From Micromonospora ferruginea (GTDB lineage: Bacteria > Actinomycetota > Actinomycetes > Mycobacteriales > Micromonosporaceae): DNA of 64,000 bases. Within the stretch, counting starts at the first letter, position 1. The number at the start of each line of letters is the position of its first letter. Below are positions 9,173 through 18,502 of the stretch, one piece after another. Below the pieces are notes generated by a model. It searched no databases, was not told the origin of the DNA, and was given only the letters and a program-made list of their open reading frames with translations. The translations under genes and the position numbers were made by a program. The stretch covers positions 740,001 through 804,000 of the forward strand of contig NZ_CP059322.2 in NCBI RefSeq assembly GCF_013694245.2, read 5' to 3'.

Positions 9173-10281
9173 GCGAACTGGGCCGGCGGTTCCGGCACGG
9201 CCTGGTGGTCGGCAAGTTCTATCCACCGCACGCCGGGCACCACGCGCTCGTCGAGGCCGCCGCGGCCCGGTGCGCGGCGGTGACCGTGGTGGTGGCGCCG
9301 TCCCGTCGGGAGTCGATCCCGCTGGAGCTGCGGCTGGACTGGCTGCGCGAGGTGCACGCCGGCACGCCGTGGGTGCGGTTCGTCGGTCGCCACGACGACC
9401 ACCCGGTCGACTACGCCGACCCGGCGGTCTGGGACCTGCACTGCGCGGTGTTCGCCGACGCGCTCGGCGGGGCGTCGGTGGACGCGGTCTTCTCCTCCGA
9501 GGCGTACGGCGAGGAGTTGGCCCGCCGGTTCGGAGCGGTCGCGGTCGACGTGGATCCGCGCCGGGCGGCGGTGCCGGTGTCCGGCACCGCCGTGCGCGCG
9601 GACCCGGCGGCGCACTGGCGGTGGTTGAGCCCGCCGGTGCGGGCGTGGCTGGCCCGGCGGGTGGTCGTGGTCGGCGCCGAGTCCACCGGCACCACGACCA
9701 TGGCGCGGGCGCTCGCCGAGCACTACCGCACCGCCTGGGTGCCCGAGTACGGCCGGGAGCTGACCGAACGCAAGCTCGCCGCGCTGCGCCGGTCCCGGCC
9801 GGAGGCGACCGTCTTCGACGTCATTTGGGACCGCGACGATTTCGTCGAGGTGGTCCGCGAGCAGCAGGCCGCCGAGGACGCGGCGGCGCGGGTGTGCGGG
9901 CCGCTGCTGTTCGGCGACACCGACGCCCGGGCCACCGCGGTCTGGGAGGAGCGTTACCTCGGGTCGTCCGGCGCCGAGGTGCGCGCGGCCGCCCGACGTC
10001 CGGCGCTCTACCTGCTCACCGACCACGAGGGGGTGCCGTTCGCCGACGACGGCCTGCGCGACGGCGAGCACCTGCGGGCGTGGATGACCGACCGGTTCCG
10101 CGCGGAGCTGGCCGGGCTCGGGGTGCCGGCCGTCGAGTTGCGCGGGACCCACGAGGAGCGGATGGCCGTCGCGACCGCCGCCTGTGACGCCCTGCTCGCC
10201 GCCGGCTGGTCCTTCGTCGACCCGGTGCTCCCCGCCGACCCGGTGTCGTCCGCCGGTGCGGTGCCGTCCGACGGCGCGTGA
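9169..10281 (+). CDS. nadR: NadR-type NMN adenylyltransferase / nicotinamide riboside kinase
   Basis: Bifunctional NAD-salvage enzyme of 370 residues. The N-terminal half (1-160) is a nucleotidyltransferase with GKFYPPHAGHH (HxGH at 21-24). The C-terminal half (165-360) is an AAA-like P-loop kinase that would phosphorylate nicotinamide riboside brought in by PnuC, with PEYGREL and FGDTDA motifs. There is no N-terminal helix-turn-helix, so it is not the enterobacterial repressor form. The Walker A loop reads GAESTGTTT (169-177), with threonine in the usual lysine place. GTG 9169 overlaps the pnuC stop. Confidence 0.9.
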   Translation: MSELGRRFRHGLVVGKFYPPHAGHHALVEAAAARCAAVTVVVAPSRRESIPLELRLDWLREVHAGTPWVRFVGRHDDHPVDYADPAVWDLHCAVFADALGGASVDAVFSSEAYGEELARRFGAVAVDVDPRRAAVPVSGTAVRADPAAHWRWLSPPVRAWLARRVVVVGAESTGTTTMARALAEHYRTAWVPEYGRELTERKLAALRRSRPEATVFDVIWDRDDFVEVVREQQAAEDAAARVCGPLLFGDTDARATAVWEERYLGSSGAEVRAAARRPALYLLTDHEGVPFADDGLRDGEHLRAWMTDRFRAELAGLGVPAVELRGTHEERMAVATAACDALLAAGWSFVDPVLPADPVSSAGAVPSDGA

Positions 10282-10377
10282 TCCGGCGCCGCGCGGCAGA
10301 CCTCCGACCTCGGAGACCGTGAATCGGTGGTGTGCCGGTCGTCGGGCGTGTCGCGACCCGAAAAGAAGGCCGACTGT

Positions 10378-10425
10378 GAGCGATATGCCTGTCAGTCATA
10401 AATATGACCAGGAGGTATGTCGCTC
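10378..10425. repeat. 48-nt imperfect palindrome
   Basis: Outer arms GAGCGATAT (10378-10386) and ATGTCGCTC (10417-10425) pair 8 of 9. Inner CCTG (10388-10391) pairs with CAGG (10409-10412), and GTCATA (10395-10400) with TATGAC (10403-10408) around AA. All three sets share one axis apart from small bulges. It sits 97 nt after nadR, in notably AT-rich DNA. It may be a terminator, an operator or a degenerate repeat. Confidence 0.5.
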
Positions 10426-10574
10426 GCAAGACGTGGTGTCGCCTGCGCCGCGTTCCGGATCCGGGACGCGGCTAGTCTCCTAGGACGCTCAAGCGGACGT
10501 GACACGTGGCACGTGCGGACGGCAGATCGGCGCCCGGAGATGCGCCAACCGGGTGCGATGGTGAAGAATGGCGG

Positions 10575-10698
10575 CCGAGGAGGGGAGTATTCCCCCGCGA
10601 CGGAGTCGTCAGCACGGAAGAGCGCCAGCACCCCCCGGCGCCTCGACCCGGCTCCGTCGGTCGGAGCCCACCCGGGTTTCGGCGGAAGAGACCTCCGA
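10575..10698 (+). promoter_or_regulatory. yybP-ykoY manganese riboswitch
   Basis: The sequence contains the conserved elements of this class in order: GAGG of the closing stem (10577-10580), the GGGGAGTA loop (10582-10589), CGTCAGCAC (10607-10615), a GC-rich variable arm, then AGAGACCTC (10687-10695) whose CCTC closes on GAGG. Known members bind Mn2+ and raise expression of Mn exporters and TerC-family proteins. A TerC-family gene starts 87 nt downstream. The rest of 10282-10784 holds the palindrome above and no convincing gene. Identified by eye from consensus memory, not by covariance search. Confidence 0.8.
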
Positions 10699-10784
10699 CA
10701 GTCACCAGAGTCAGCGTCGACGCACCCCGGCCCCACACCCGGCGTACGGTGTGCCCGACGCTGCGTGTCTGCCGGAGGATGGAT

Positions 10785-11783
10785 TTGAACGTGTCCGCAT
10801 TGGTGTGGGCGGTAACCCTGACCGCGATGATCGCGGTCCTGTTGGCCGACCTGTTCATCATCGGCCGACGCCCGCACGAGCCCAGCGTCCGCGAGTCCAG
10901 CCTCTGGGTCGGCTTCTACGTCGCGCTGGCCCTGCTCTTCGGCGTGGTGCTCTGGCTGACCGCCGGGGCGAGCGTGGCCGGGCAGTTCTACACCGGTTGG
11001 CTCACCGAGTACAGCCTCTCGGTCGACAACCTCTTCGTCTTCGTGATCATCATGGCCCGCTTCGGGGTTCCCCGGCAGTACCAGCAGAAGGTGCTGCTCA
11101 TCGGCATCCTGCTGGCGCTGGTCATGCGGGGTGGGTTCATCGCCGCCGGCGCCGCGCTGATCGCCCAGTTCTCCTGGGTCTTCTACATCTTCGGCGCGTT
11201 CCTGATCTACACCGCGGTGAACCTGGCCCGCCAGGGCGAGCCGGACGAGGACGAGTTCAGCGAGAACGTGCTGATCCGGTGGAGCCGTAAGGCGCTGCCG
11301 CTGTCCCGGGACTTCGACGGGGCGCGGATGACCACCCGGGAGAACGGCCGCCGGCTGTTCACCCCGATGCTGATCGTGATGATCGCCATCGGCACCACCG
11401 ACCTCATCTTCGCGCTCGACTCGATCCCGGCGATCTTCGGCATCACCCAGGAGCCCTACCTGGTCTTCACCGCCAACGTGTTCGCGCTGATGGGGCTGCG
11501 GCAGCTCTACTTCCTGCTGGGCGGCCTGCTGGACCGGCTCATCTACCTCAGCTACGGGTTGGCCGTGGTGCTCGGCTTCATCGGCGTCAAGCTGGTGCTG
11601 GAGGCGCTGGCCGACAACAACCTGCCGTTCATCAACGGCGGTGAGCACGTGGGCTGGGCGCCGCACATCCCGATCTGGCTCTCCCTGACCGTCATCCTCG
11701 GCACGCTGGCCGTGGCCACGGCGGCGAGCCTGGTCAAGTCCTCGCGGGACCGGCGTCGGGAGTTGGCCGAGGCGCGTCGCTGA
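10785..11783 (+). CDS. TerC/Alx-family integral membrane protein
   Basis: A 332-residue membrane protein with about nine hydrophobic helices, matching the TerC family (EYSLSVDNLFVFVIIM, FALDSIPAIFGITQEPYLVFTANVFALMGLRQLYFLLGGLL). Conserved acidic residues in SVDN and ALDSIP are thought to handle metal ions. Members are linked to Mn2+ export or metalation of secreted proteins, which fits the Mn riboswitch upstream. Start choice: GGAGG (10774-10778) abuts the in-frame ATG at 10779 but lies an ideal 6 nt before TTG 10785 (giving MNVSALVWAV), so I prefer TTG. GTG 10791 is the third option. A strong terminator follows. Confidence 0.92.
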   Translation: MNVSALVWAVTLTAMIAVLLADLFIIGRRPHEPSVRESSLWVGFYVALALLFGVVLWLTAGASVAGQFYTGWLTEYSLSVDNLFVFVIIMARFGVPRQYQQKVLLIGILLALVMRGGFIAAGAALIAQFSWVFYIFGAFLIYTAVNLARQGEPDEDEFSENVLIRWSRKALPLSRDFDGARMTTRENGRRLFTPMLIVMIAIGTTDLIFALDSIPAIFGITQEPYLVFTANVFALMGLRQLYFLLGGLLDRLIYLSYGLAVVLGFIGVKLVLEALADNNLPFINGGEHVGWAPHIPIWLSLTVILGTLAVATAASLVKSSRDRRRELAEARR

Positions 11784-11797
11784 CCGACCGGCTCGTC

Positions 11798-11828
11798 GGG
11801 GGCGTTTCCGCTGTGCGGGAACGCCCCC
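11798..11828. terminator. Bidirectional terminator
   Basis: Arms 11798-11811 and 11815-11828 form a 14-bp stem (one G-T wobble) with a 3-nt loop, between the convergent TerC and NlpC/P60 genes. Confidence 0.85.
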
Positions 11829-11843
11829 GCGACGGTTCCGGGG

Positions 11844-12761
11844 TCAGACCCGGTGCGCGCCGACCAGGGTGGCGACCCGGGCCGCCGGGAGTTCCTCCTC
11901 GACCACCCGGCGGGTGAGGTAGCACGCGTGCAGCATCCGGCGCCGGCCGCCGTGCGGGTCGGCCGAGACGATGCCGACGTGGTGGATGCGCCGGCCGGGG
12001 CGGGCGAAGAAGTAGAGGTCGCCGGGGCGCTCGTCGTCCAGCGCCAGCGGGGTGGTCGCCTCGGCCTGGTCGTCGGCGTCGCGGGGCAGCGTCACGCCGT
12101 ACCGCCGCCAGGCCAGGTGGACCAGCCCGGAGCAGTCGATGCCGTCGGTGGACAGGCCGCCCCAGATGTAGACCAGGTCACGCAGCCGCTCGGCGACGGC
12201 CAGCACCTCCTTGGCCTCGGGTCGCTCGGCGGGCAGCGGCACGAGGTCGCCCTCGGGGGCCCAGAGCGGGGTCGCCCGGCCGGGGGCCCGGACCGGCCGC
12301 CAGCCGTCCACCGGCCGTCCGGCGGAGTCGAGGCGGGTGCCCAGAACCACCCCGGCGAGCGCCGGGGGCCCGTCCGCCGCCTCGTGCAGCGTGGTGCGGC
12401 GGACGTCGACGACGAGCGCGGACGCGGATGGCCCGGCGTCGGCGGGCCCGGTCAGGTGGGCGGCCCGCATCCAGCCCGGATAACCACGCGGGTCCAGCTT
12501 GGCGGCGGGCTGCCCGAGGGCGACCACCCGCACCCAGCCGTCCGGCCCCGCGCCGGTGACCAGCACCGGCTCGCCGAGCAGCAGTTGGGTCAGCACGCAG
12601 TCGCCGACCCGCTGGTCGTGGTCCATCCCGGCGATCCACGCGGCGACGTCGGGGGAGTCGCGCAGCGCCGGCTCGTCGATCGGGCGGACCGCGTCGGGGG
12701 TTGTCCACAGGGTCGCCACCGGGACCCGTACGACGGCCTGGTGGCCCGGTTGAGGCGCCAT
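11844..12761 (-). CDS. NlpC/P60-family cysteine peptidase
   Basis: Predicted peptidoglycan-stem or related peptide hydrolase of 305 residues. The N-terminal ~190 residues look like SH3-like segments (VRVPVATLWTTPDAVRPID, GPDGWVRVVALGQPA). The C-terminal NlpC/P60 domain carries the catalytic Cys in DGIDCSGLVHLAWRRYG and His in RIHHVGIV. No signal peptide is apparent, so export is unclear. A GGAGGAGG ribosome binding site selects ATG 12761. A good promoter lies just upstream, inside the end of the preceding epimerase gene. The neighbouring dipeptide epimerase suggests murein-peptide turnover. Confidence 0.9.
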   Translation of the reverse strand: MAPQPGHQAVVRVPVATLWTTPDAVRPIDEPALRDSPDVAAWIAGMDHDQRVGDCVLTQLLLGEPVLVTGAGPDGWVRVVALGQPAAKLDPRGYPGWMRAAHLTGPADAGPSASALVVDVRRTTLHEAADGPPALAGVVLGTRLDSAGRPVDGWRPVRAPGRATPLWAPEGDLVPLPAERPEAKEVLAVAERLRDLVYIWGGLSTDGIDCSGLVHLAWRRYGVTLPRDADDQAEATTPLALDDERPGDLYFFARPGRRIHHVGIVSADPHGGRRRMLHACYLTRRVVEEELPAARVATLVGAHRV

Positions 12762-12792
12762 CCGCACCCCTCCTCCCACGCTTCTGTGGGCG

Positions 12793-12821
12793 ACCCTATG
12801 AAAAAATCCAACGACTCTCAA
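12793..12821 (-). promoter_or_regulatory. Promoter for the NlpC/P60 gene
   Basis: On the minus strand TTGAGA (12821-12816) and TAGGGT (12798-12793) are separated by exactly 17 nt. The -35 box overlaps the stop codon of the upstream epimerase, so the hydrolase can be transcribed independently. Confidence 0.7.
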
Positions 12822-13915
12822 CCGTGGCGCTGAATCTTAGCTTCACTCACGTCGGTGATGCCGAGCCCGGGCGCGTCCGGCAGCAGCACGTGCGCGTCCT
12901 CGTACCGGATGCCGCCGGTGACCGGCGACCAGGCGAGCCACCAGGCGGCGTCGAGGTCCGACACGGCGGTGGTGCCGTGCGCGGCGACCAGGCTGGCGGC
13001 CGCGCCCACGCCGATCGGTCCCTCCATCATCGAGCCGACGATCGTGCCCATCTCGTGCGCGGCGGCCAGGTCGAGCAGGGTGCGGGCCGCCTGCAGGCCG
13101 CCGCACTTGGCGAGCTTCACGTTGACCATGTCGGCCGCCCGGCGGCGGATCACCTCGACCAGGTCACGCACGTCGAACACCGACTCGTCGGCGAGGATCG
13201 GCACGTCCACCCGGTCGCTGACCCAGGCCAGCCCGTCCAGGTCGCGGCGGTGCACCGGCTGCTCGACCAGCTCCACGTCGAGGCCGGCGTCGGCGATGCC
13301 CCGGATCACCCGGACCGCCTCGCGGGGCGTCCAGCCCTGGTTGGCGTCCAGCCGGATCCGCACGTCCGGGCCGACCGCGGCGCGCACCGAGCGGACCCGG
13401 TCCAGGTCGCCGCGGGCGTCGGTGCCGACCTTCAGTTTGAGCACGGTGAAACCCTCGGCGCGCCGCCGGCCGGCCGCCGTGGCCAGGTCGATGGCGTCGC
13501 CGGCGGCGAGCGTGACGTCCGTCGGGACGCGCAGCGTGGTGCCGCCGAGCAGCCGCACCAGGGGTACGCCGAGTCGCCGCGCCGCCAGGTCGTGCAGCGC
13601 CATGTCGACGGCCGCCTTCGCGGACTCGTTGCCGACCACCGCGCGGCGCACCTGCGCGCACCGGGCCTGGAGGTCGTCGGCGTCGCGGCCGGTCAGCAGC
13701 GGCGTGAGCAGTTCGCGGACGCACGCCTCGGCGCCGCCGATCGACGCGCCGGTGACCTGCCAGACCTGCGGGGCCTCGCCGAAGCCCGAGCGGCCGTCGC
13801 TGTCGATCACCTCGACGATCAGCGTCTCCACCGTGGTGGTGCTGCGCAGCGCGGTGACGAACGGGGTGTGTAAGGGGGCGGAGAGCCGGTGGGTGCGTAC
13901 CGCGGCGATCGTCAT
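12818..13915 (-). CDS. Dipeptide epimerase (enolase superfamily)
   Basis: Enolase-superfamily protein of 365 residues, closest in motif to L-Ala-D/L-Glu epimerases that recycle murein peptides. Catalytic elements: KxK at 160/162 (LKLKVG), metal ligands D190 (DANQGW), E218 (VEQP) and D243 (ADES), and the opposing lysine at 267 or 270 (NVKLAKCGG). The specificity of this superfamily is hard to predict, so other dipeptide or acid substrates are possible. ATG 13915 is preceded by TAGGGT 7 nt upstream and no Shine-Dalgarno sequence, suggesting a leaderless message. It is divergent from the phosphatase gene. Confidence 0.88.
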   Translation of the reverse strand: MTIAAVRTHRLSAPLHTPFVTALRSTTTVETLIVEVIDSDGRSGFGEAPQVWQVTGASIGGAEACVRELLTPLLTGRDADDLQARCAQVRRAVVGNESAKAAVDMALHDLAARRLGVPLVRLLGGTTLRVPTDVTLAAGDAIDLATAAGRRRAEGFTVLKLKVGTDARGDLDRVRSVRAAVGPDVRIRLDANQGWTPREAVRVIRGIADAGLDVELVEQPVHRRDLDGLAWVSDRVDVPILADESVFDVRDLVEVIRRRAADMVNVKLAKCGGLQAARTLLDLAAAHEMGTIVGSMMEGPIGVGAAASLVAAHGTTAVSDLDAAWWLAWSPVTGGIRYEDAHVLLPDAPGLGITDVSEAKIQRHG

Positions 13916-13922
13916 GTGGGGC

Positions 13923-13928
13923 ACCCTA
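13923..13928 (-). promoter_or_regulatory. -10 box of the epimerase, probably leaderless
   Basis: TAGGGT on the minus strand ends 7 nt before ATG 13915, with no ribosome binding site between. Confidence 0.5.
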
Positions 13929-13959
13929 TAGGCAACTGGTGGCGAGCAGGGGAGGGCCG

Positions 13960-14757
13960 ATGACCGGGCGGGACTGGGTGCTGGTGGGGGCGCCGAACGC
14001 GCGTGACCTGGGCGGGTTGCCGACCACCGACGGGCGGCGGGTCCGCTCCGGGCGGCTGGTCCGCACCGCGGCACTGGGTCGGCTCACCGACGACGACCTG
14101 CCGGTGCTGGGCAAGCTCGATCCGGCGTGCGTGGTGGACCTGCGCGCGGCGCAGGAGCAGGAGGTGGCCCCGCCGGACCGGTTGGTGGGTGAGCCGCGCG
14201 TGGTGCACCTGCCGGTCTACGACGCGGCCCACCCGGTGTTCACCTACGTCTCGGCCGTGGTGCAGGGGCACGACCTGGGCGCGTACGCGGAGTTGGCGCG
14301 CGAGGGGATGCCGGGGGCGATGACGGCGATCTACCGCTGGTTCGTCACCGGGGAGCCGGCGCGGGCCGGGTTCGGCGAGGCGGTGCGGCTGGCCGCGGAC
14401 GACGCGAACCTGCCGCTGCTGTTCCACTGCTCGGCCGGCAAGGACCGGACCGGCTGGTTGTCGGTGGTGCTGCTGACCGCGCTGGGGGTGGCGGAGCCGG
14501 CGATCCGGGCCGACTACCTGCGGCACAACGAGCTGACCGAGAGCCTGCGCGAGGTGCTGTTGACGGCGATGACGCGGCGGCGGCCGGATCTCGACCCGGC
14601 GGTGGCGCGGCCGCTGCTGGAGGTGCGCCCGGAGTACCTGGACGCCGCCTACGACGAGGTGCGCCGGGTGCACGGGTCGTTCGACGCGTACCTGCGCGAC
14701 GGTCTGGGGGTGACCGACGACGTGCGGGCCGCGTTGCGGGAGCGGTTGCTCGAGTAG
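13960..14757 (+). CDS. Tyrosine-protein phosphatase
   Basis: A 265-residue phosphatase with the Cys-based P-loop HCSAGKDRTG (Cys157, Arg163). The N-terminal NARDLGGLPT motif is typical of the bacterial Y_phosphatase3/PtpB-like group. Members act on phosphotyrosine or, in some cases, phosphoinositides; the natural substrate here is unknown. GGGGAGGG precedes ATG 13960, which I prefer to an in-frame GTG at 13939. Its stop codon directly abuts that of the convergent serine hydrolase. Confidence 0.92.
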   Translation: MTGRDWVLVGAPNARDLGGLPTTDGRRVRSGRLVRTAALGRLTDDDLPVLGKLDPACVVDLRAAQEQEVAPPDRLVGEPRVVHLPVYDAAHPVFTYVSAVVQGHDLGAYAELAREGMPGAMTAIYRWFVTGEPARAGFGEAVRLAADDANLPLLFHCSAGKDRTGWLSVVLLTALGVAEPAIRADYLRHNELTESLREVLLTAMTRRRPDLDPAVARPLLEVRPEYLDAAYDEVRRVHGSFDAYLRDGLGVTDDVRAALRERLLE

Positions 14758-15624
14758 TCAGTCGGCCAGCTCGTGCCGGGCGGCCCACACCCGCGCGGAG
14801 ACGTGCGCGATCAGCCGGCAGGCGTCGTCCTCGACCTGCTCGCCGTCCGCGCCGCCGTCGGCCAGGTCGGTGGTCGTGCACACCACGATCTGGTACGGCG
14901 GCGCGTCGTCCGGGAACACCACGCCGGCACCGTGGCGGACGCCGCGTACCCAGCCGTTCTTGTGCGCGATGCGGGTGCCGTCGGGCAGCCCGGCGGCCAG
15001 GTCCTCGCGGTGTTCCTGGGCGGTGAGCACGTCGAGCATGGCGGCGCAGCCGGCCGGCGAGGCGAGCGGGCCGGGCCGGGTGGCGCCCCGGGTCAGCTCG
15101 CCGAGCAGGGTGGCCAGGTCGGCGGCGGTGACCAGGTTGTCGATGCCGGCGTCGCGGGCGGCGAAGTCCTCGATGCCGCGGCCGGTGACGCTGTGCCGGG
15201 CGCCGGCCAGGTCCCACGCCCGCGCCACGGCGGGCAGCCCGACCTGGCCGATGCAGAGGTTGGTGGCCAGGTTGCTGGAGCGGATGATCATCCGTTCGGC
15301 GAGCCAGCGCAGCGGCGCGGCGCCGCCGACCCGTTCCCAGACGGCCTCGTCGTTGTCGTAGTCGCGGGCGTTGGTGAAGCGGGGCGCGCCGGGCAGCGCG
15401 GAGTCGAAGGAGTTGCGCACCGGGACCGGCGCGTCGAGGTCGAGCCGGCCGGCCTCGGCGGCCCGGTGCAGCGCCACCAGCACGGCGACCTTCATGGTGC
15501 TCGCGGCGTAGTGGGTGGCGTCGGCCCGCCGGGTCCAGGTGGGGCGGGCGCCGGGGCGTCCGACGTACGCGGAGACGGTGCCGGGGACCCTGTCCAGGTG
15601 CGCGTCGAGTTCGTCCCAGGTCAT
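14758..15624 (-). CDS. Class A beta-lactamase-like serine hydrolase
   Basis: A 288-residue protein with the penicillin-recognising serine hydrolase motifs: SxxK at 42-45 (STMK), SxN as SSN at 116-118, and KNG at 222-224 in place of KTG. No signal peptide is visible, which argues against a periplasmic-type antibiotic resistance enzyme. A peptidase or esterase role on small substrates is equally possible. It ends flush against the phosphatase stop codon. Confidence 0.85.
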   Translation of the reverse strand: MTWDELDAHLDRVPGTVSAYVGRPGARPTWTRRADATHYAASTMKVAVLVALHRAAEAGRLDLDAPVPVRNSFDSALPGAPRFTNARDYDNDEAVWERVGGAAPLRWLAERMIIRSSNLATNLCIGQVGLPAVARAWDLAGARHSVTGRGIEDFAARDAGIDNLVTAADLATLLGELTRGATRPGPLASPAGCAAMLDVLTAQEHREDLAAGLPDGTRIAHKNGWVRGVRHGAGVVFPDDAPPYQIVVCTTTDLADGGADGEQVEDDACRLIAHVSARVWAARHELAD

Positions 15625-15686
15625 GCAGGTGACCGTAGCGGATCTTCGCGGCGGGCGCGGGGCTGCGGCGGCACCGTTGCCGGGTC

Positions 15687-15692
15687 TACCGT
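15687..15692 (+). promoter_or_regulatory. -10 box of the methyltransferase, probably leaderless
   Basis: TACCGT ends 6 nt before ATG 15699; no ribosome binding site is seen. Confidence 0.5.
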
Positions 15693-15698
15693 GCGGGC

Positions 15699-16364
15699 AT
15701 GACGACCCCCCTGTACGACGACATCGCCGACTGGTACGAGGATTACGCCACGGTCGGTTCGGCGACCTACATGGACCGGGTCCGGTCGGTGCTGGCGGAG
15801 CTGCTGGGCGACGGTCCGGGGCGCTGCCTGGACCTGTGTTGCGGCACCGGGGCGCACGCCGGGGAGCTGCGCCGGCTGGGCTGGACGCCGGTGGGGGTGG
15901 ACCTGTCGGGCGGGCAGCTCCGGCACGCCCGGTCCCGGCTGCCGGTGGCCCGCGCGGACGCGACCGCGCTGCCGTTGGCCGACGGCGTGGTGCCGGCCGC
16001 GGTCTGCCTGCTGGCGCACACCGACATGCCGGACTATCCGGCGGCGGTCGCGGAGATGGCCCGGGTGTTGGCGCCGGGCGGCCGGTTGGTGCACGTCGGG
16101 TTGCATCCGTGCTTCTGCGGCGCGTTCGCCGACCGGTCCGACCAGGGGCGGATCGTGATCGACGGCGGCTACGCCGAGCGCGAGCGCACCGTCCGGTCGT
16201 GGAACCCGACCGGCGTGCGGGCCCGGGTGGGGGCCTGGCACCTGCCCCTGGCCGACCTGCTGACCGCCGTGGCCGCCGCCGGCCTGGTCCTCGACCGGGT
16301 CGTCGAGTCCGGCTCCGGCCCGATCCCCGACATCCTGGCCCTCGCTGCCACCAAACCCCGCTGA
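15699..16364 (+). CDS. Class I SAM-dependent methyltransferase
   Basis: A 221-residue Rossmann-fold methyltransferase of the Methyltransf_11 type. Motif I is CLDLCCGTGAHAGEL, followed by the acidic end of strand 2 (GVDLSGGQL) and an ARADATALPLADG motif. The substrate is unknown; a small molecule is likely from its size. It stands alone, divergent from the serine hydrolase and convergent with typA. Confidence 0.85.
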   Translation: MTTPLYDDIADWYEDYATVGSATYMDRVRSVLAELLGDGPGRCLDLCCGTGAHAGELRRLGWTPVGVDLSGGQLRHARSRLPVARADATALPLADGVVPAAVCLLAHTDMPDYPAAVAEMARVLAPGGRLVHVGLHPCFCGAFADRSDQGRIVIDGGYAERERTVRSWNPTGVRARVGAWHLPLADLLTAVAAAGLVLDRVVESGSGPIPDILALAATKPR

Positions 16365-16381
16365 CCCCGCACCCTCTGGGC

Positions 16382-16442
16382 GTCGATCATGAAGTTGGCG
16401 GCCGATCTGGAGATCGACTTCGCCGCCAACTTCATGATCGAC
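16382..16442. repeat. Perfect 21-bp inverted repeat element
   Basis: Arms 16382-16402 and 16422-16442 are exact reverse complements (they begin GTCGATCATGAAG and end TTCATGATCGAC). The 19-nt loop itself contains a CGATCT-GG-AGATCG hairpin (16403-16416). It lies between convergent genes and may terminate both. The arm sequence recurs at 60751-60770, so it is a dispersed element rather than a simple terminator. Confidence 0.85.
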
Positions 16443-16505
16443 CAGGGGAAGGGGTGGAGCCCGGTCCGCCGAAGGCGGGCCGGGCTCCGGGTGGGGCGGG
16501 GTGGG

Positions 16506-18371
<1,866 letters not shown>

Positions 18372-18502
18372 ACCCTCCATACTCCTGTCTGCGGTTGCCG
18401 GGGCGCGCCTCGGGGTCACCCCGAGATCGCCCGGATCTGTGTCGAAAGTGCTGGGCCGACCGTTGCAGCGACTGGCATGCTGGCTCCCGTGCGGGGTGCC
18501 GA

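Noticed and set aside
10417..10788. Possible gene starting near GGAGG at 10411
   Set aside because: The ribosome binding site is only 1 nt from the ATG and the frame runs through the riboswitch; the protein has no family-like pattern.
14758..15624. Beta-lactam resistance gene
   Set aside because: Motifs fit the superfamily, but there is no signal peptide and KTG is KNG; resistance cannot be claimed from sequence.
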